This document shows positions 28,930-36,239 of a stretch of DNA of 49,623 nt, piece by piece (the stretch's first letter is position 1; each line of letters starts with the position of its first letter). Made by a program: the position numbers and the translations under genes. The DNA is taken from positions 1 through 49,623 of the forward strand of contig JAIPBT010000031.1 of NCBI GenBank assembly GCA_021738565.1, written 5' to 3'. Under the pieces are notes generated by a model. It saw only the letters and a list, made by a program, of their open reading frames with translations. It was not told where the DNA came from and searched no databases. Source of the stretch: Bacteroidales bacterium (lineage in GTDB: Bacteria; Bacteroidota; Bacteroidia; Bacteroidales; GCA-2748055).

Positions 28930-31019
28930 TCCGCTAATTCTTCAACTTTCCCTTTATTAATTGTAATGATCATATCGGCTTCCTCAAGGAACGTATTTTT
29001 ATGCGAAATGATCAATACTGTTTTTCCCCTCTTTTTCTCTTCCTTCATGATTTTCATTACCCTTGATTCAGACTCTGCATCCAGTGAGGAGGTTGCTTCA
29101 TCAAGGATAATGATGGAAGGATCCCTGTAAAGCGCCCTGGCAATGGATATTCTTTGGCGCTCTCCACCAGACAATGTGAAGCCTCTTTCACCGATCAAAG
29201 TATGCAACCCAAATGGCAAGGAATCAATCAGGTCATGCATGCCCAGTCGTTGGCATAATTCCATGGCCTTGTTGTAGTCTGGGTTGCCAGCACCAGCGGC
29301 AATATTGCTTACTAAGCTGCCTGAAAAAATATCCGTATGCTGGGGTACAACGGCGATGGATCTGAACAAGGAAGCGCTTTGAATATCCCTCACAGGGATG
29401 TTTCCTATGGTCAGAGAACCACTGTCAATCCTGTAAAGACCGGTGATCAGGTGGGCAATGGTTGATTTTCCGGATCCTGATTCGCCCCTGATCACTGTGC
29501 AGTTGCCTTCTTTGATCAGCAGGTTCAGGTTTTTGAACAGTGCCCCCCTGGTTCCATATGCAAAATCCACCTCTCTGAATTGTATGTCACAAGCATTTAG
29601 GTCATTGACCTCCATGGTGCCATTTGAATTCTTATCATTGAGTTCCATAATCTCAAATAGCCGGTCAGCCGCGATATTGGCATTCTGATAGATTCTGTTC
29701 ACCCCGATTAGCCTGGATGCAGGACCTGACATGTATCCCAGGATGGTATAAAATGATATCAATTGACCCAGGGTGAGTTCATCACGTAATATTAACAGAG
29801 CGCCGGACCACAAGAGCAACAGCGTAAATGATTTGTTAATGAATTCAGATCCCGATGATGAGAAAATTGCATTCATGCCGGATCTGTAACCTGCATTCAG
29901 CAAGTCGATAAATCGCCACTCGGTTTTATCGGCCATTTCATTCTCCAGGTTCAGCTGTTTAACTGTCCTGATATTCTGAAGGGATTCAACCAACTGGCTC
30001 TCAAGGAGTGCGCTTCTTTCCATTATCTTTCTTTCCTGTTTTTTATTCAGCCGGTTGGTTATGTAATATATGGAGGCATAGGCCGGAATGATAAAAACAA
30101 CGATAAGGGCAAGTTCCCGGTGCATCACGAACAATATTATCACCGAGAACAGGATGATCATTGCGTTGAGGATGATATTAATGAAGGAGTCACTGAGGAA
30201 TTGCCGTATTTTCCCTGCATCATTGATCCTTGAGATGATCTCACCTACGCGCATGGAGTCAAAGAACCGTTGGGGAAGCTTCAGAAGATGCCGGTAATAC
30301 CCGATAATCAGCCTTGCATCAATAAGTTGGCCTGTCTTTAGGATCATGGCATTTTTGATCACTGAAAGGACAATCTGGAAGAGTATGATAAAGATCATAA
30401 TGATGCCGGCAACATGCAGCGCCTGCTTCAGCTTGAATACGACCATGTAATCGGTTAGTTTCTGAATGTAGACAGATGTTGAGAACCCAAGCAACGTATA
30501 CAGCAATGCACCGAATATGGCCTGGATGATTATTTTCTTATGGGGTTTTAAAAGGTACCAGAATCTTTTTTCATTGGATATTTTTTGTCCATGAGGTTGA
30601 TAATCTTTTCCGGGAGCTGTTATTATGAGGACACCCGACCAGGTGGAAAGGAATTCTTCCCGGGATAAATACCTGTAGCTGCCAGATGCAGGGTCCATTA
30701 TTTTTACCCTGTTTTTTGACACATTATAGACCACAACATAATGCTGTACATTGTTTTTAAGCACAAAATGGGCAACGGTAGGGACCGGTATGTGATCAAG
30801 GTAACTTTCTTTGCACCGGAACCCCCTTGCCATCATCCCAATTGATTCAAATGCTTTGATAAGTCCAAGGGCACTGGTGCCTTTTTTGTCTGTACCGGCA
30901 ATATCCCTGATCTTAGCAACCGGCACATATGTATTATAATGTGCAGCGATGGATGCTATGCATGCGGGACCGCAATCTTTCAGATCCCGCTGTTTGACCT
31001 TCAGGTTGTTTGATCTCAT
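28890..31019 (-). CDS. C39-peptidase ABC transporter for double-glycine peptides
   Basis: This 709-residue protein is a full peptidase-containing ABC transporter (PCAT, bacteriocin/ComA-type). The N-terminal C39 domain has QRDLKDCGPAC with the catalytic Cys16 and a later His in VAHFVLKN..QHYVVV. A six-helix membrane domain occupies about 150-440. The nucleotide-binding domain has GESGSGKST, signature LSGGERQR and Walker B IIILDEATSSLD. It would cleave after the GG of the leader peptides encoded upstream and export the cores. The ATG at 31019 is preferred; an earlier in-frame start at 31061 would overlap the HlyD gene and adds a Cys-rich stretch. It starts 7 bp after the HlyD gene stops. Confidence 0.95.
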   Translation of the reverse strand: MRSNNLKVKQRDLKDCGPACIASIAAHYNTYVPVAKIRDIAGTDKKGTSALGLIKAFESIGMMARGFRCKESYLDHIPVPTVAHFVLKNNVQHYVVVYNVSKNRVKIMDPASGSYRYLSREEFLSTWSGVLIITAPGKDYQPHGQKISNEKRFWYLLKPHKKIIIQAIFGALLYTLLGFSTSVYIQKLTDYMVVFKLKQALHVAGIIMIFIILFQIVLSVIKNAMILKTGQLIDARLIIGYYRHLLKLPQRFFDSMRVGEIISRINDAGKIRQFLSDSFINIILNAMIILFSVIILFVMHRELALIVVFIIPAYASIYYITNRLNKKQERKIMERSALLESQLVESLQNIRTVKQLNLENEMADKTEWRFIDLLNAGYRSGMNAIFSSSGSEFINKSFTLLLLWSGALLILRDELTLGQLISFYTILGYMSGPASRLIGVNRIYQNANIAADRLFEIMELNDKNSNGTMEVNDLNACDIQFREVDFAYGTRGALFKNLNLLIKEGNCTVIRGESGSGKSTIAHLITGLYRIDSGSLTIGNIPVRDIQSASLFRSIAVVPQHTDIFSGSLVSNIAAGAGNPDYNKAMELCQRLGMHDLIDSLPFGLHTLIGERGFTLSGGERQRISIARALYRDPSIIILDEATSSLDAESESRVMKIMKEEKKRGKTVLIISHKNTFLEEADMIITINKGKVEELADHTGCLKSTSERG

Positions 31020-31026
31020 GGTTCGG

Positions 31027-32163
31027 TTAATTCCGGGAGTCAGGCAGCAGCAGCTCTTCACCCTTTTCCAGCAATACCTGCAGTATTGTTTTTCTTGACA
31101 GAATAAACAAGGCAGTAAAAGTCATACCGCTTTTTAAATGTGCATCAACAACATCGCTTTGCCTGAATGTCTGCTCAATGTCACATAGAACAGGGTAGCC
31201 AGTTGTATTGGAGAAAGTTGAAACATCATCAGGGATCAATGTTACCTTCCCATGAATGCGCCCAAAGTCATGGCCTGGAAAAGCATCTATCCTGAGTCTG
31301 ACCTGCTGTCCGGAGTAAATTCTCGATATTTTGTCAGGTGGTATTATGCAGGAAGCAATAAGTTTGGTATCGGGCACGATCCTTGCAATGATTTCCTGTG
31401 CAGGGATGTACGATCCGTTCCTGATCTCTTTATAATCAGTGATTGTTCCGCTCACCGGTGCTTTTACGATGTGCATATCAATCAGTTTTTTTAACTGGAC
31501 GCTGCGTGATCTCAATTTGAGGTATTCCATTTTGTAATTTGACAATTCCGCCTGCCACTGATTAAAGTATTGATTTTGTCTTGACTTCTTTTTAGATTCA
31601 TTGACATTGTATTTTCTTTTTATTGATTCAAATTCCATCCTTGCAATAAATCCCTGTTCAAACAGGCCCTTTGCGGTCAAGAATTCATCTTTCAGGTAGA
31701 TGCATTCACTATTAAGGCCATTCAGCTCATTTTCATATTCCAGTTTCATTTTACAGTATCGCTCACTGAGGGGTGCACCCTTGCCGGAGAGAATGATCTC
31801 CAGGTCATGTATGTATCCCGAGATCATATCCATAGAAGTTTGGTTATCAGTGTATTCCTTTAAGAGCGAGGAATGATCTACAACAATTAGCGTGTCTCCA
31901 TTTTCAACATATCTGTTTTTATGCAATGCGTTGAAAATTATGATTCCTTCCCTGGGGACAACAACATTTCCCGGCTCCTCAACAGTCCTCAGCATGCCCC
32001 TGGAGGAAAATGTAATGTCAACTTTTAAAAATGGAACTGCAATGACAATGGAGAGTATTAGTAACAAGACAACATTGTACAGAGGTGTACCCTTTACCCG
32101 GTTCTTATGGTAATGATTTTCGGACGTATAGTTAATGATCTCTTCCGGAAATATATTGTCCAT
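31027..32163 (-). CDS. HlyD-family membrane fusion protein
   Basis: This is a 378-residue adaptor. A single N-terminal membrane segment (about 28-49, NVVLLLILSIVIAVPFL) is followed by a lipoyl/biotinyl-like half-motif (VVVPREGIIIF), a coiled-coil hairpin (about 110-220) and the matching VKAPVSGTITDYKEIRNG, then a beta-barrel domain. It would link the inner-membrane PCAT to an outer-membrane channel, which is not in the window (usually a TolC-type protein). The operon order is peptides, hairpin, HlyD, PCAT. Confidence 0.9.
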   Translation of the reverse strand: MDNIFPEEIINYTSENHYHKNRVKGTPLYNVVLLLILSIVIAVPFLKVDITFSSRGMLRTVEEPGNVVVPREGIIIFNALHKNRYVENGDTLIVVDHSSLLKEYTDNQTSMDMISGYIHDLEIILSGKGAPLSERYCKMKLEYENELNGLNSECIYLKDEFLTAKGLFEQGFIARMEFESIKRKYNVNESKKKSRQNQYFNQWQAELSNYKMEYLKLRSRSVQLKKLIDMHIVKAPVSGTITDYKEIRNGSYIPAQEIIARIVPDTKLIASCIIPPDKISRIYSGQQVRLRIDAFPGHDFGRIHGKVTLIPDDVSTFSNTTGYPVLCDIEQTFRQSDVVDAHLKSGMTFTALFILSRKTILQVLLEKGEELLLPDSRN

Positions 32164-32183
32164 TCAAATACAATTTTTTTAAA

Positions 32184-32234
32184 GGCTGTATTCAGTGCTT
32201 GATATGAAGTTTTCTTGCAAGCACTAAATACAGC
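32184..32234 (-). promoter_or_regulatory. Long hairpin between peptide genes and transporter genes
   Basis: GGCTGTATTCAGTGCTTG (32184-32201) pairs with CAAGCACTAAATACAGC (32218-32234) with one mismatch, leaving a 16-nt loop. It sits between the stop of the 43-residue peptide (32246) and the HlyD start (32163). There is no T run on the minus-strand side, so it is not a standard terminator. It may instead set expression of transporter versus peptides (processing or attenuation), or protect the peptide mRNA. Part of it belongs to the dispersed repeat family of this window. Confidence 0.6.
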
Positions 32235-32245
32235 TTCTGGAAAAT

Positions 32246-32377
32246 CTACCTACAGGCATTGATTGCATCCATCATTCCCTCTGCAAAATGAGTCCTGTGT
32301 ATAAACAGGTATATCATTATGGCAGCTATCAATATTGCGGGCAGTACAATGCGTGCAACATAATTTCTCCTCTTCAT
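32246..32377 (-). CDS. 43-residue membrane peptide coupled to a peptide gene
   Basis: This small gene starts with ATG overlapping the TGA of the upstream peptide gene (ATGA), which suggests translational coupling. It encodes a basic N-terminus (MKRRNYVAR), one hydrophobic segment (IVLPAILIAAIMIYLFI) and a short polar tail ending DAINACR. It has no double-glycine leader. By position it could be an immunity or accessory protein for the exported peptides, or a third exported product. I recognise no family. The coupling and the clean membrane segment argue it is real. Confidence 0.6.
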   Translation of the reverse strand: MKRRNYVARIVLPAILIAAIMIYLFIHRTHFAEGMMDAINACR

Positions 32378-32571
32378 GATGCTGCCTTTTTTAGCAGATA
32401 TGCATAGGTTGAAAGCCCGAATGTAAAAATATGGGCAACGGTGAAGATATAAGAGTATCCGGCAGCATAGGCGATATCGCCGTCATCTCCGCCGTTAATG
32501 TTTGCAAGTTCGCTGCTGGGGATCTCATTTAAGGATCCGTGCTGGTTTTTTAATAATTCTTCATTTTTCAT
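32374..32571 (-). CDS. Double-glycine leader peptide (bacteriocin-like), no. 2
   Basis: This is a 65-residue precursor. The leader ends ELANINGG, the canonical Gly-Gly cleavage site for C39 peptidases; the predicted core is 37 residues, beginning DDGDIAYAAGYS, with a hydrophobic central stretch (YIFTVAHIFTFGLS) and a basic end (LLKKAAS). It resembles class II bacteriocin-type or signalling peptides. It lies 10 bp downstream of the first peptide gene and overlaps the next small gene. Antimicrobial, signalling or other function cannot be decided from sequence. Confidence 0.85.
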   Translation of the reverse strand: MKNEELLKNQHGSLNEIPSSELANINGGDDGDIAYAAGYSYIFTVAHIFTFGLSTYAYLLKKAAS

Positions 32572-32581
32572 GGTTCTAATG

Positions 32582-32779
32582 TTAATTGGTTAATGTACTA
32601 CTGAATTCATTCCATCCGTCGGCCAATCCGTCGAAGAATTGTTCTTCGTGTTCAAGAAGATAATTGATCCAAAGTTCAATACCGAGCAGTCCGAGGGGAC
32701 CAATTCCTCCATTTGTCTGCATCAATTCCTCATTGTTAAGGGGAGTTAATGTTCCCGGTCCAATCGCGTTGTGTATCAT
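32582..32779 (-). CDS. Double-glycine leader peptide (bacteriocin-like), no. 1
   Basis: This is a 65-residue precursor with leader LNNEELMQTNGG and a predicted 40-residue acidic core beginning IGPLGLLGIELW and rich in Glu/Asp/aromatics. The core is quite different in charge from peptide 2, as expected if the two act as a pair. I chose the ATG at 32779; an upstream TTG at 32815 lengthens the leader beyond the normal size. It is the first gene of the peptide-export operon. No convincing -7 box was found upstream. Confidence 0.82.
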   Translation of the reverse strand: MIHNAIGPGTLTPLNNEELMQTNGGIGPLGLLGIELWINYLLEHEEQFFDGLADGWNEFSSTLTN

Positions 32780-32986
32780 GATTGTATAAATTTGATTTTT
32801 TCCTACTCTTTTCAAGGCTTTTCGGATTCTGCCTACTGATCAGTTTTTCTGGTTCGCGCATTCACAAACGTTTTGTCTTTCTTCTGTCAGGTTAATGTGT
32901 CGGGGAATTGATTTATCGATGCAGTGGAAGCATTTTTTTTTGATTTGACCATCCGGAATACTCAAAAGCACTTCATTTTATTTTGC

Positions 32987-33016
32987 TTGCAGTTTTATGA
33001 AAACAATTTATCTTTG
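32987..33016 (+). promoter_or_regulatory. Bacteroidota promoter for the GH88 gene
   Basis: TTG at 32987-32989, a 19-nt spacer and TATCTTTG at 33009-33016 fit the Bacteroidota consensus (TTTG, 19-21 nt, TAnnTTTG). The ATG at 33044 follows 28 nt later, supporting that start over an upstream GTG at 32924, which would precede the promoter. Confidence 0.65.
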
Positions 33017-33043
33017 GTATTTCTAACCAAAGAGCCTGCAAAA

Positions 33044-34228
33044 ATGATCAGCAAATACCTTTACTATTTCATCGCAACATTGGTGTTAACAGCATCCTGT
33101 AATAATATTCAACAGCCTCTTCCGGAGCTTATAGACGAACAGTTGACAATGGCATCAGAGCAGTACAAGGAAATGCATGCTGCAGTGCCTGCTGACCTTA
33201 TGCCGAGAAGCACTGATCCGGAAACAGGAGAACTTATCACGTCCGGAACAGGATGGTGGTGCAGTGGTTTTTTCCCGGGCAGCTTATGGTACCTTTATGA
33301 ATATACAGGGGATGATGAACTTAAGCAGATGGCCATGGAGCGTACGGCACTTATCGAAAAGGAGCAGTACAACACAGGTACCCATGACCTTGGTTTTATG
33401 ATCAATGATTCTTACGGACAGGGCCTGCGCATTGCTGGCATACAGTCTTATCGGCCTGTACTGGTCAATGGCGCCTACAGCCTTCTGACCAGGTTCAATG
33501 AAGTTGTCGGGTGCATCCGTTCATGGGATCATGGCGACTGGGAATTTCCTGTAATTGTGGACAACATGATGAACCTCGAATACCTTATGTGGGCTTTTCG
33601 TGAAACCGGGGACTCCTCGTTTTATGATGTATCTGTTTCTCACACCGAAAAGACCATGGAAAACCATTACAGGGACGATTTCAGTTCCTATCACCTGGTG
33701 GATTATGATACGATTTCAGGAGAGGTAATAACAAGGCAGACGGTGCAGGGTTTTGCAGATGAATCAGCATGGGCCCGCGGACAATCATGGGGATTCTATG
33801 GATTTGTAACCATGTACAGGGATACAAAAGATGAAAGGTACCTCGAACAGGCCGTGAATATTGCAGATTTTCTGCTTTCACATCCCAATATGCCCGATGA
33901 TGGAGTGCCTTACTGGGATTTCAATGCTCCCGATATTCCTGATGCCAGGCGAGATGCTTCTGCCGGGGCCATCCTGGCCAGTGGTTTGATTGAGCTGAGC
34001 CGTTATGTTGATGCCGCTGACTCTGAAAAATACCTTGCATTCGCAGAAAAGATCATCCGGACCCTTTCTTCTGAAAAATACCGGGCACAGCCGGGGGAAA
34101 ACGGTAATTTTCTTCTGAAACATTCGGTTGGGCATCTTCCGAATAATTCTGAGGTGGATGTTCCCCTGACCTATGCCGATTACTTTTTCATTGAATCATT
34201 GATGCGGCTGATCAAACTTAACAGTTAG
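33044..34228 (+). CDS. GH88 unsaturated glucuronyl hydrolase lipoprotein
   Basis: This 394-residue protein has a lipobox LTASC (Cys19). The alpha/alpha-barrel signature residues are visible: Asp115 in THDLGF and Asp173 in VDNMMNLEYL, the pair used by UGL enzymes, then WARGQSWGFYGF and the late TYADYFFIESLMRL. It hydrolyses 4,5-unsaturated uronic acid from the non-reducing end of oligosaccharides produced by polysaccharide lyases, here probably in the periplasm. It is transcribed alone, opposite to the neighbouring glycan operon that contains a heparinase-like lyase and a sulfatase. Confidence 0.93.
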   Translation: MISKYLYYFIATLVLTASCNNIQQPLPELIDEQLTMASEQYKEMHAAVPADLMPRSTDPETGELITSGTGWWCSGFFPGSLWYLYEYTGDDELKQMAMERTALIEKEQYNTGTHDLGFMINDSYGQGLRIAGIQSYRPVLVNGAYSLLTRFNEVVGCIRSWDHGDWEFPVIVDNMMNLEYLMWAFRETGDSSFYDVSVSHTEKTMENHYRDDFSSYHLVDYDTISGEVITRQTVQGFADESAWARGQSWGFYGFVTMYRDTKDERYLEQAVNIADFLLSHPNMPDDGVPYWDFNAPDIPDARRDASAGAILASGLIELSRYVDAADSEKYLAFAEKIIRTLSSEKYRAQPGENGNFLLKHSVGHLPNNSEVDVPLTYADYFFIESLMRLIKLNS

Positions 34229-34447
34229 AAGATACAAAAACCAAGTGTCTCGCAGACCAGGCAAACCTGGATGCAGTTATTTTTGTATGGCTTCGCGGAT
34301 TTACAGTCCCTCGACTTCGCTCGGGAACCGGGGGAATTTAGGATTATTGTTGTTGCCTCGACTCCGCCCGGGCAACCCTGCTCCCAGTCACCTGGCCTTT
34401 GGCTTCTGGCCTTTGGCCCCAGTCACCTGGCTTTTGGCATATATATT
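34229..34447. repeat. Convergent gap with GC-rich low-complexity repeats
   Basis: This gap lies between the GH88 gene and the FAD-oxidoreductase gene, which end facing each other. At 34392-34438 it carries a CTGGCCTTTGGCTTCTGGCC-type repeat whose reverse complement is at 48587-48619. A CTTCGCTCGGGAACCGG stretch (34313-34330) also resembles the right-end repeats. No gene is visible. Confidence 0.6.
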
Positions 34448-36235
34448 TCAAACACCATCCTGCATCAGTCTTTTCAGTTCATCAAGATAATCTTCATATA
34501 CATCGCGCGGGATACATTTGTTTTCAGTGCAAATTGATGCTGCCATACCAACCACTTCGCCCATGACTCCTCCGGTGCGCATTACACGGGGTGATCCCAG
34601 GCCAATGTGCGTCACACTGATGTTCCTGCCTGCCATGAACAGGTTCTCAATGTTTCTTGAATAGAGGCACCGGTAGGGCATATGGTAAGGATCGTGCTTC
34701 GGGTGTGTATACCAGCTGATAAATTCCTTGCCCGGAAAATACCTGCTGTTGAGGGTATCCGCAAAATGAACATCTATTCCCCAGGTAAGTGTCACTGCTG
34801 CATCTTCATATTGTACATCGTTGATAATATCCAGTTCGCTCAGGATAACATCCCCGAGAAGCCTTCTGGATTCCCTCTTCCCCGATACGTGGGCAACCCA
34901 ATCCAGGCTGTAACGGTCGTATTTTCCCCGGAGGTTGTTCTTGAGATACGACCAGTTGCCGAATACGGCCCTCAGGTTGTGATCCCTTATATATTCTGCC
35001 TCTTCTATGATATCCCTGTCGAATCCGCTTTCCCAGCGCCAGGTACCGCTGGTTGCATCAATGAAATACTTGTCGGTAAAATGCAGCGCCCAGGGCACTT
35101 CGGGGAATCCTGATGCAGTGTCCTTAAGCGTTGATCTCCACAGGTTGGAAGAGCCCATGGTCATGCTGTCTGCTTCAATGGGGGCGCTTGGTTCACCGGT
35201 TGTTTCCCTGCTTTCCCTTCCATACCTGTAATCTGCTCCTGCCAGGGCGCCCACGTTGCCGTCGCCAGTGCAATCTGCAAAATATTTTGCATGGAAAACA
35301 TGTTGTTGCCCTGTTATTGTATTGATCGCGTATACACTTTCTATCCTGCTTTCAAATATTTCGAGCCAGTTCACATGGGTATTCAGGAACAGATCCAGGT
35401 TCGTTTGATTTTTTACCAGTTGAAGTTTCAGATCGTCATTATATTTTTCAGCCTCTGCAGCATTTGGAGGATGGTGGTCGTTGAGGGCCCTTACGATGTT
35501 ACCCAGGGCCGGGTAGAGGTTGTGATCAACGCTGCCCACAAGGTGGACCCTGACTTCCGAGCTGTTGTTCCCGCCCAGTATTGGCCTGTTCTGTATCAAT
35601 GCTGTTTTAAGACCCAGTCGGGCAGCAGTAACCGCGGCACTTATTCCGGCAATCCCGCCTCCAACAACCACCAGGTCATAGTTGCCTTCATCAGATATTT
35701 CTTTTGGAATGGCGCCGGTCCTTGTTCTCAGTCTGAAGAGCTGGTATGGAGATTCAGGCAGGTATTCGTATTCTTTTTTTGAGAGGAACACAGCATCAAT
35801 TCTTCCATTGAATCCGGTCCGGTCATGCAGCCTGATGGTATGCTTACCGTTTTCAAGCTGTAAGGAGCCACCTTCAACCCATCCCCAATGATCCGGCTCT
35901 TTTCCAAATTCCTTATCCACCATCATCCCGTCAATACTGATGGTGAATAGTCCAGGTGCAGGTTCTCCACCGTGTGGGGCGACCCAGTTGAAGGTCCTGA
36001 CATACAGGTGGTAACTGCCCGGTTCTTTAATTTCAAAGACGGTTGAAGCATCCTCCACGGGTACGCCCAGTCCATGGGCCATCAGATAGGGAGATCCCAT
36101 CTGATCAATGAATTGGGCATCGTTCACCCATCCGCCGTAGTTCCTGAAAGACTCTGCCTCTATAAATACTTTGTCTTTTGTGTAATCGCATGCATTCAAT
36201 AGAAGAAGCATGCATATCAGTGCCGGCAACCTCAT
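34448..36235 (-). CDS. FAD-dependent oxidoreductase lipoprotein with CBM-like N-terminus
   Basis: This 595-residue protein has a lipobox LLNAC (Cys16). Residues ~20-155 form a beta-sandwich resembling carbohydrate-binding modules (FIEAESFRNYGGWV, LYVRTFNW). Residues ~185-595 are an FAD_oxidored-type domain: VVVGGGIAGISAA (Gly192-Gly197), GGNNSSEVRVH, a GDGNVGALAGADY block and a C-terminal NLFMAGRNISVTHIGLGSPRVM. It probably oxidises a sugar or an oligosaccharide; family members are often mislabelled xanthan lyase. It lies 4 bp after the lyase gene stops, so the two work together. Presence outside the cytoplasm would need FAD loading before or after export. Confidence 0.85.
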   Translation of the reverse strand: MRLPALICMLLLLNACDYTKDKVFIEAESFRNYGGWVNDAQFIDQMGSPYLMAHGLGVPVEDASTVFEIKEPGSYHLYVRTFNWVAPHGGEPAPGLFTISIDGMMVDKEFGKEPDHWGWVEGGSLQLENGKHTIRLHDRTGFNGRIDAVFLSKKEYEYLPESPYQLFRLRTRTGAIPKEISDEGNYDLVVVGGGIAGISAAVTAARLGLKTALIQNRPILGGNNSSEVRVHLVGSVDHNLYPALGNIVRALNDHHPPNAAEAEKYNDDLKLQLVKNQTNLDLFLNTHVNWLEIFESRIESVYAINTITGQQHVFHAKYFADCTGDGNVGALAGADYRYGRESRETTGEPSAPIEADSMTMGSSNLWRSTLKDTASGFPEVPWALHFTDKYFIDATSGTWRWESGFDRDIIEEAEYIRDHNLRAVFGNWSYLKNNLRGKYDRYSLDWVAHVSGKRESRRLLGDVILSELDIINDVQYEDAAVTLTWGIDVHFADTLNSRYFPGKEFISWYTHPKHDPYHMPYRCLYSRNIENLFMAGRNISVTHIGLGSPRVMRTGGVMGEVVGMAASICTENKCIPRDVYEDYLDELKRLMQDGV

Positions 36236-36239
36236 ATTT

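Noticed and set aside
32779-32861. 41-codon minus-strand frame upstream of peptide 1
   Set aside because: It has no leader, hydrophobic segment or coupling; it overlaps the peptide 1 leader in another phase.
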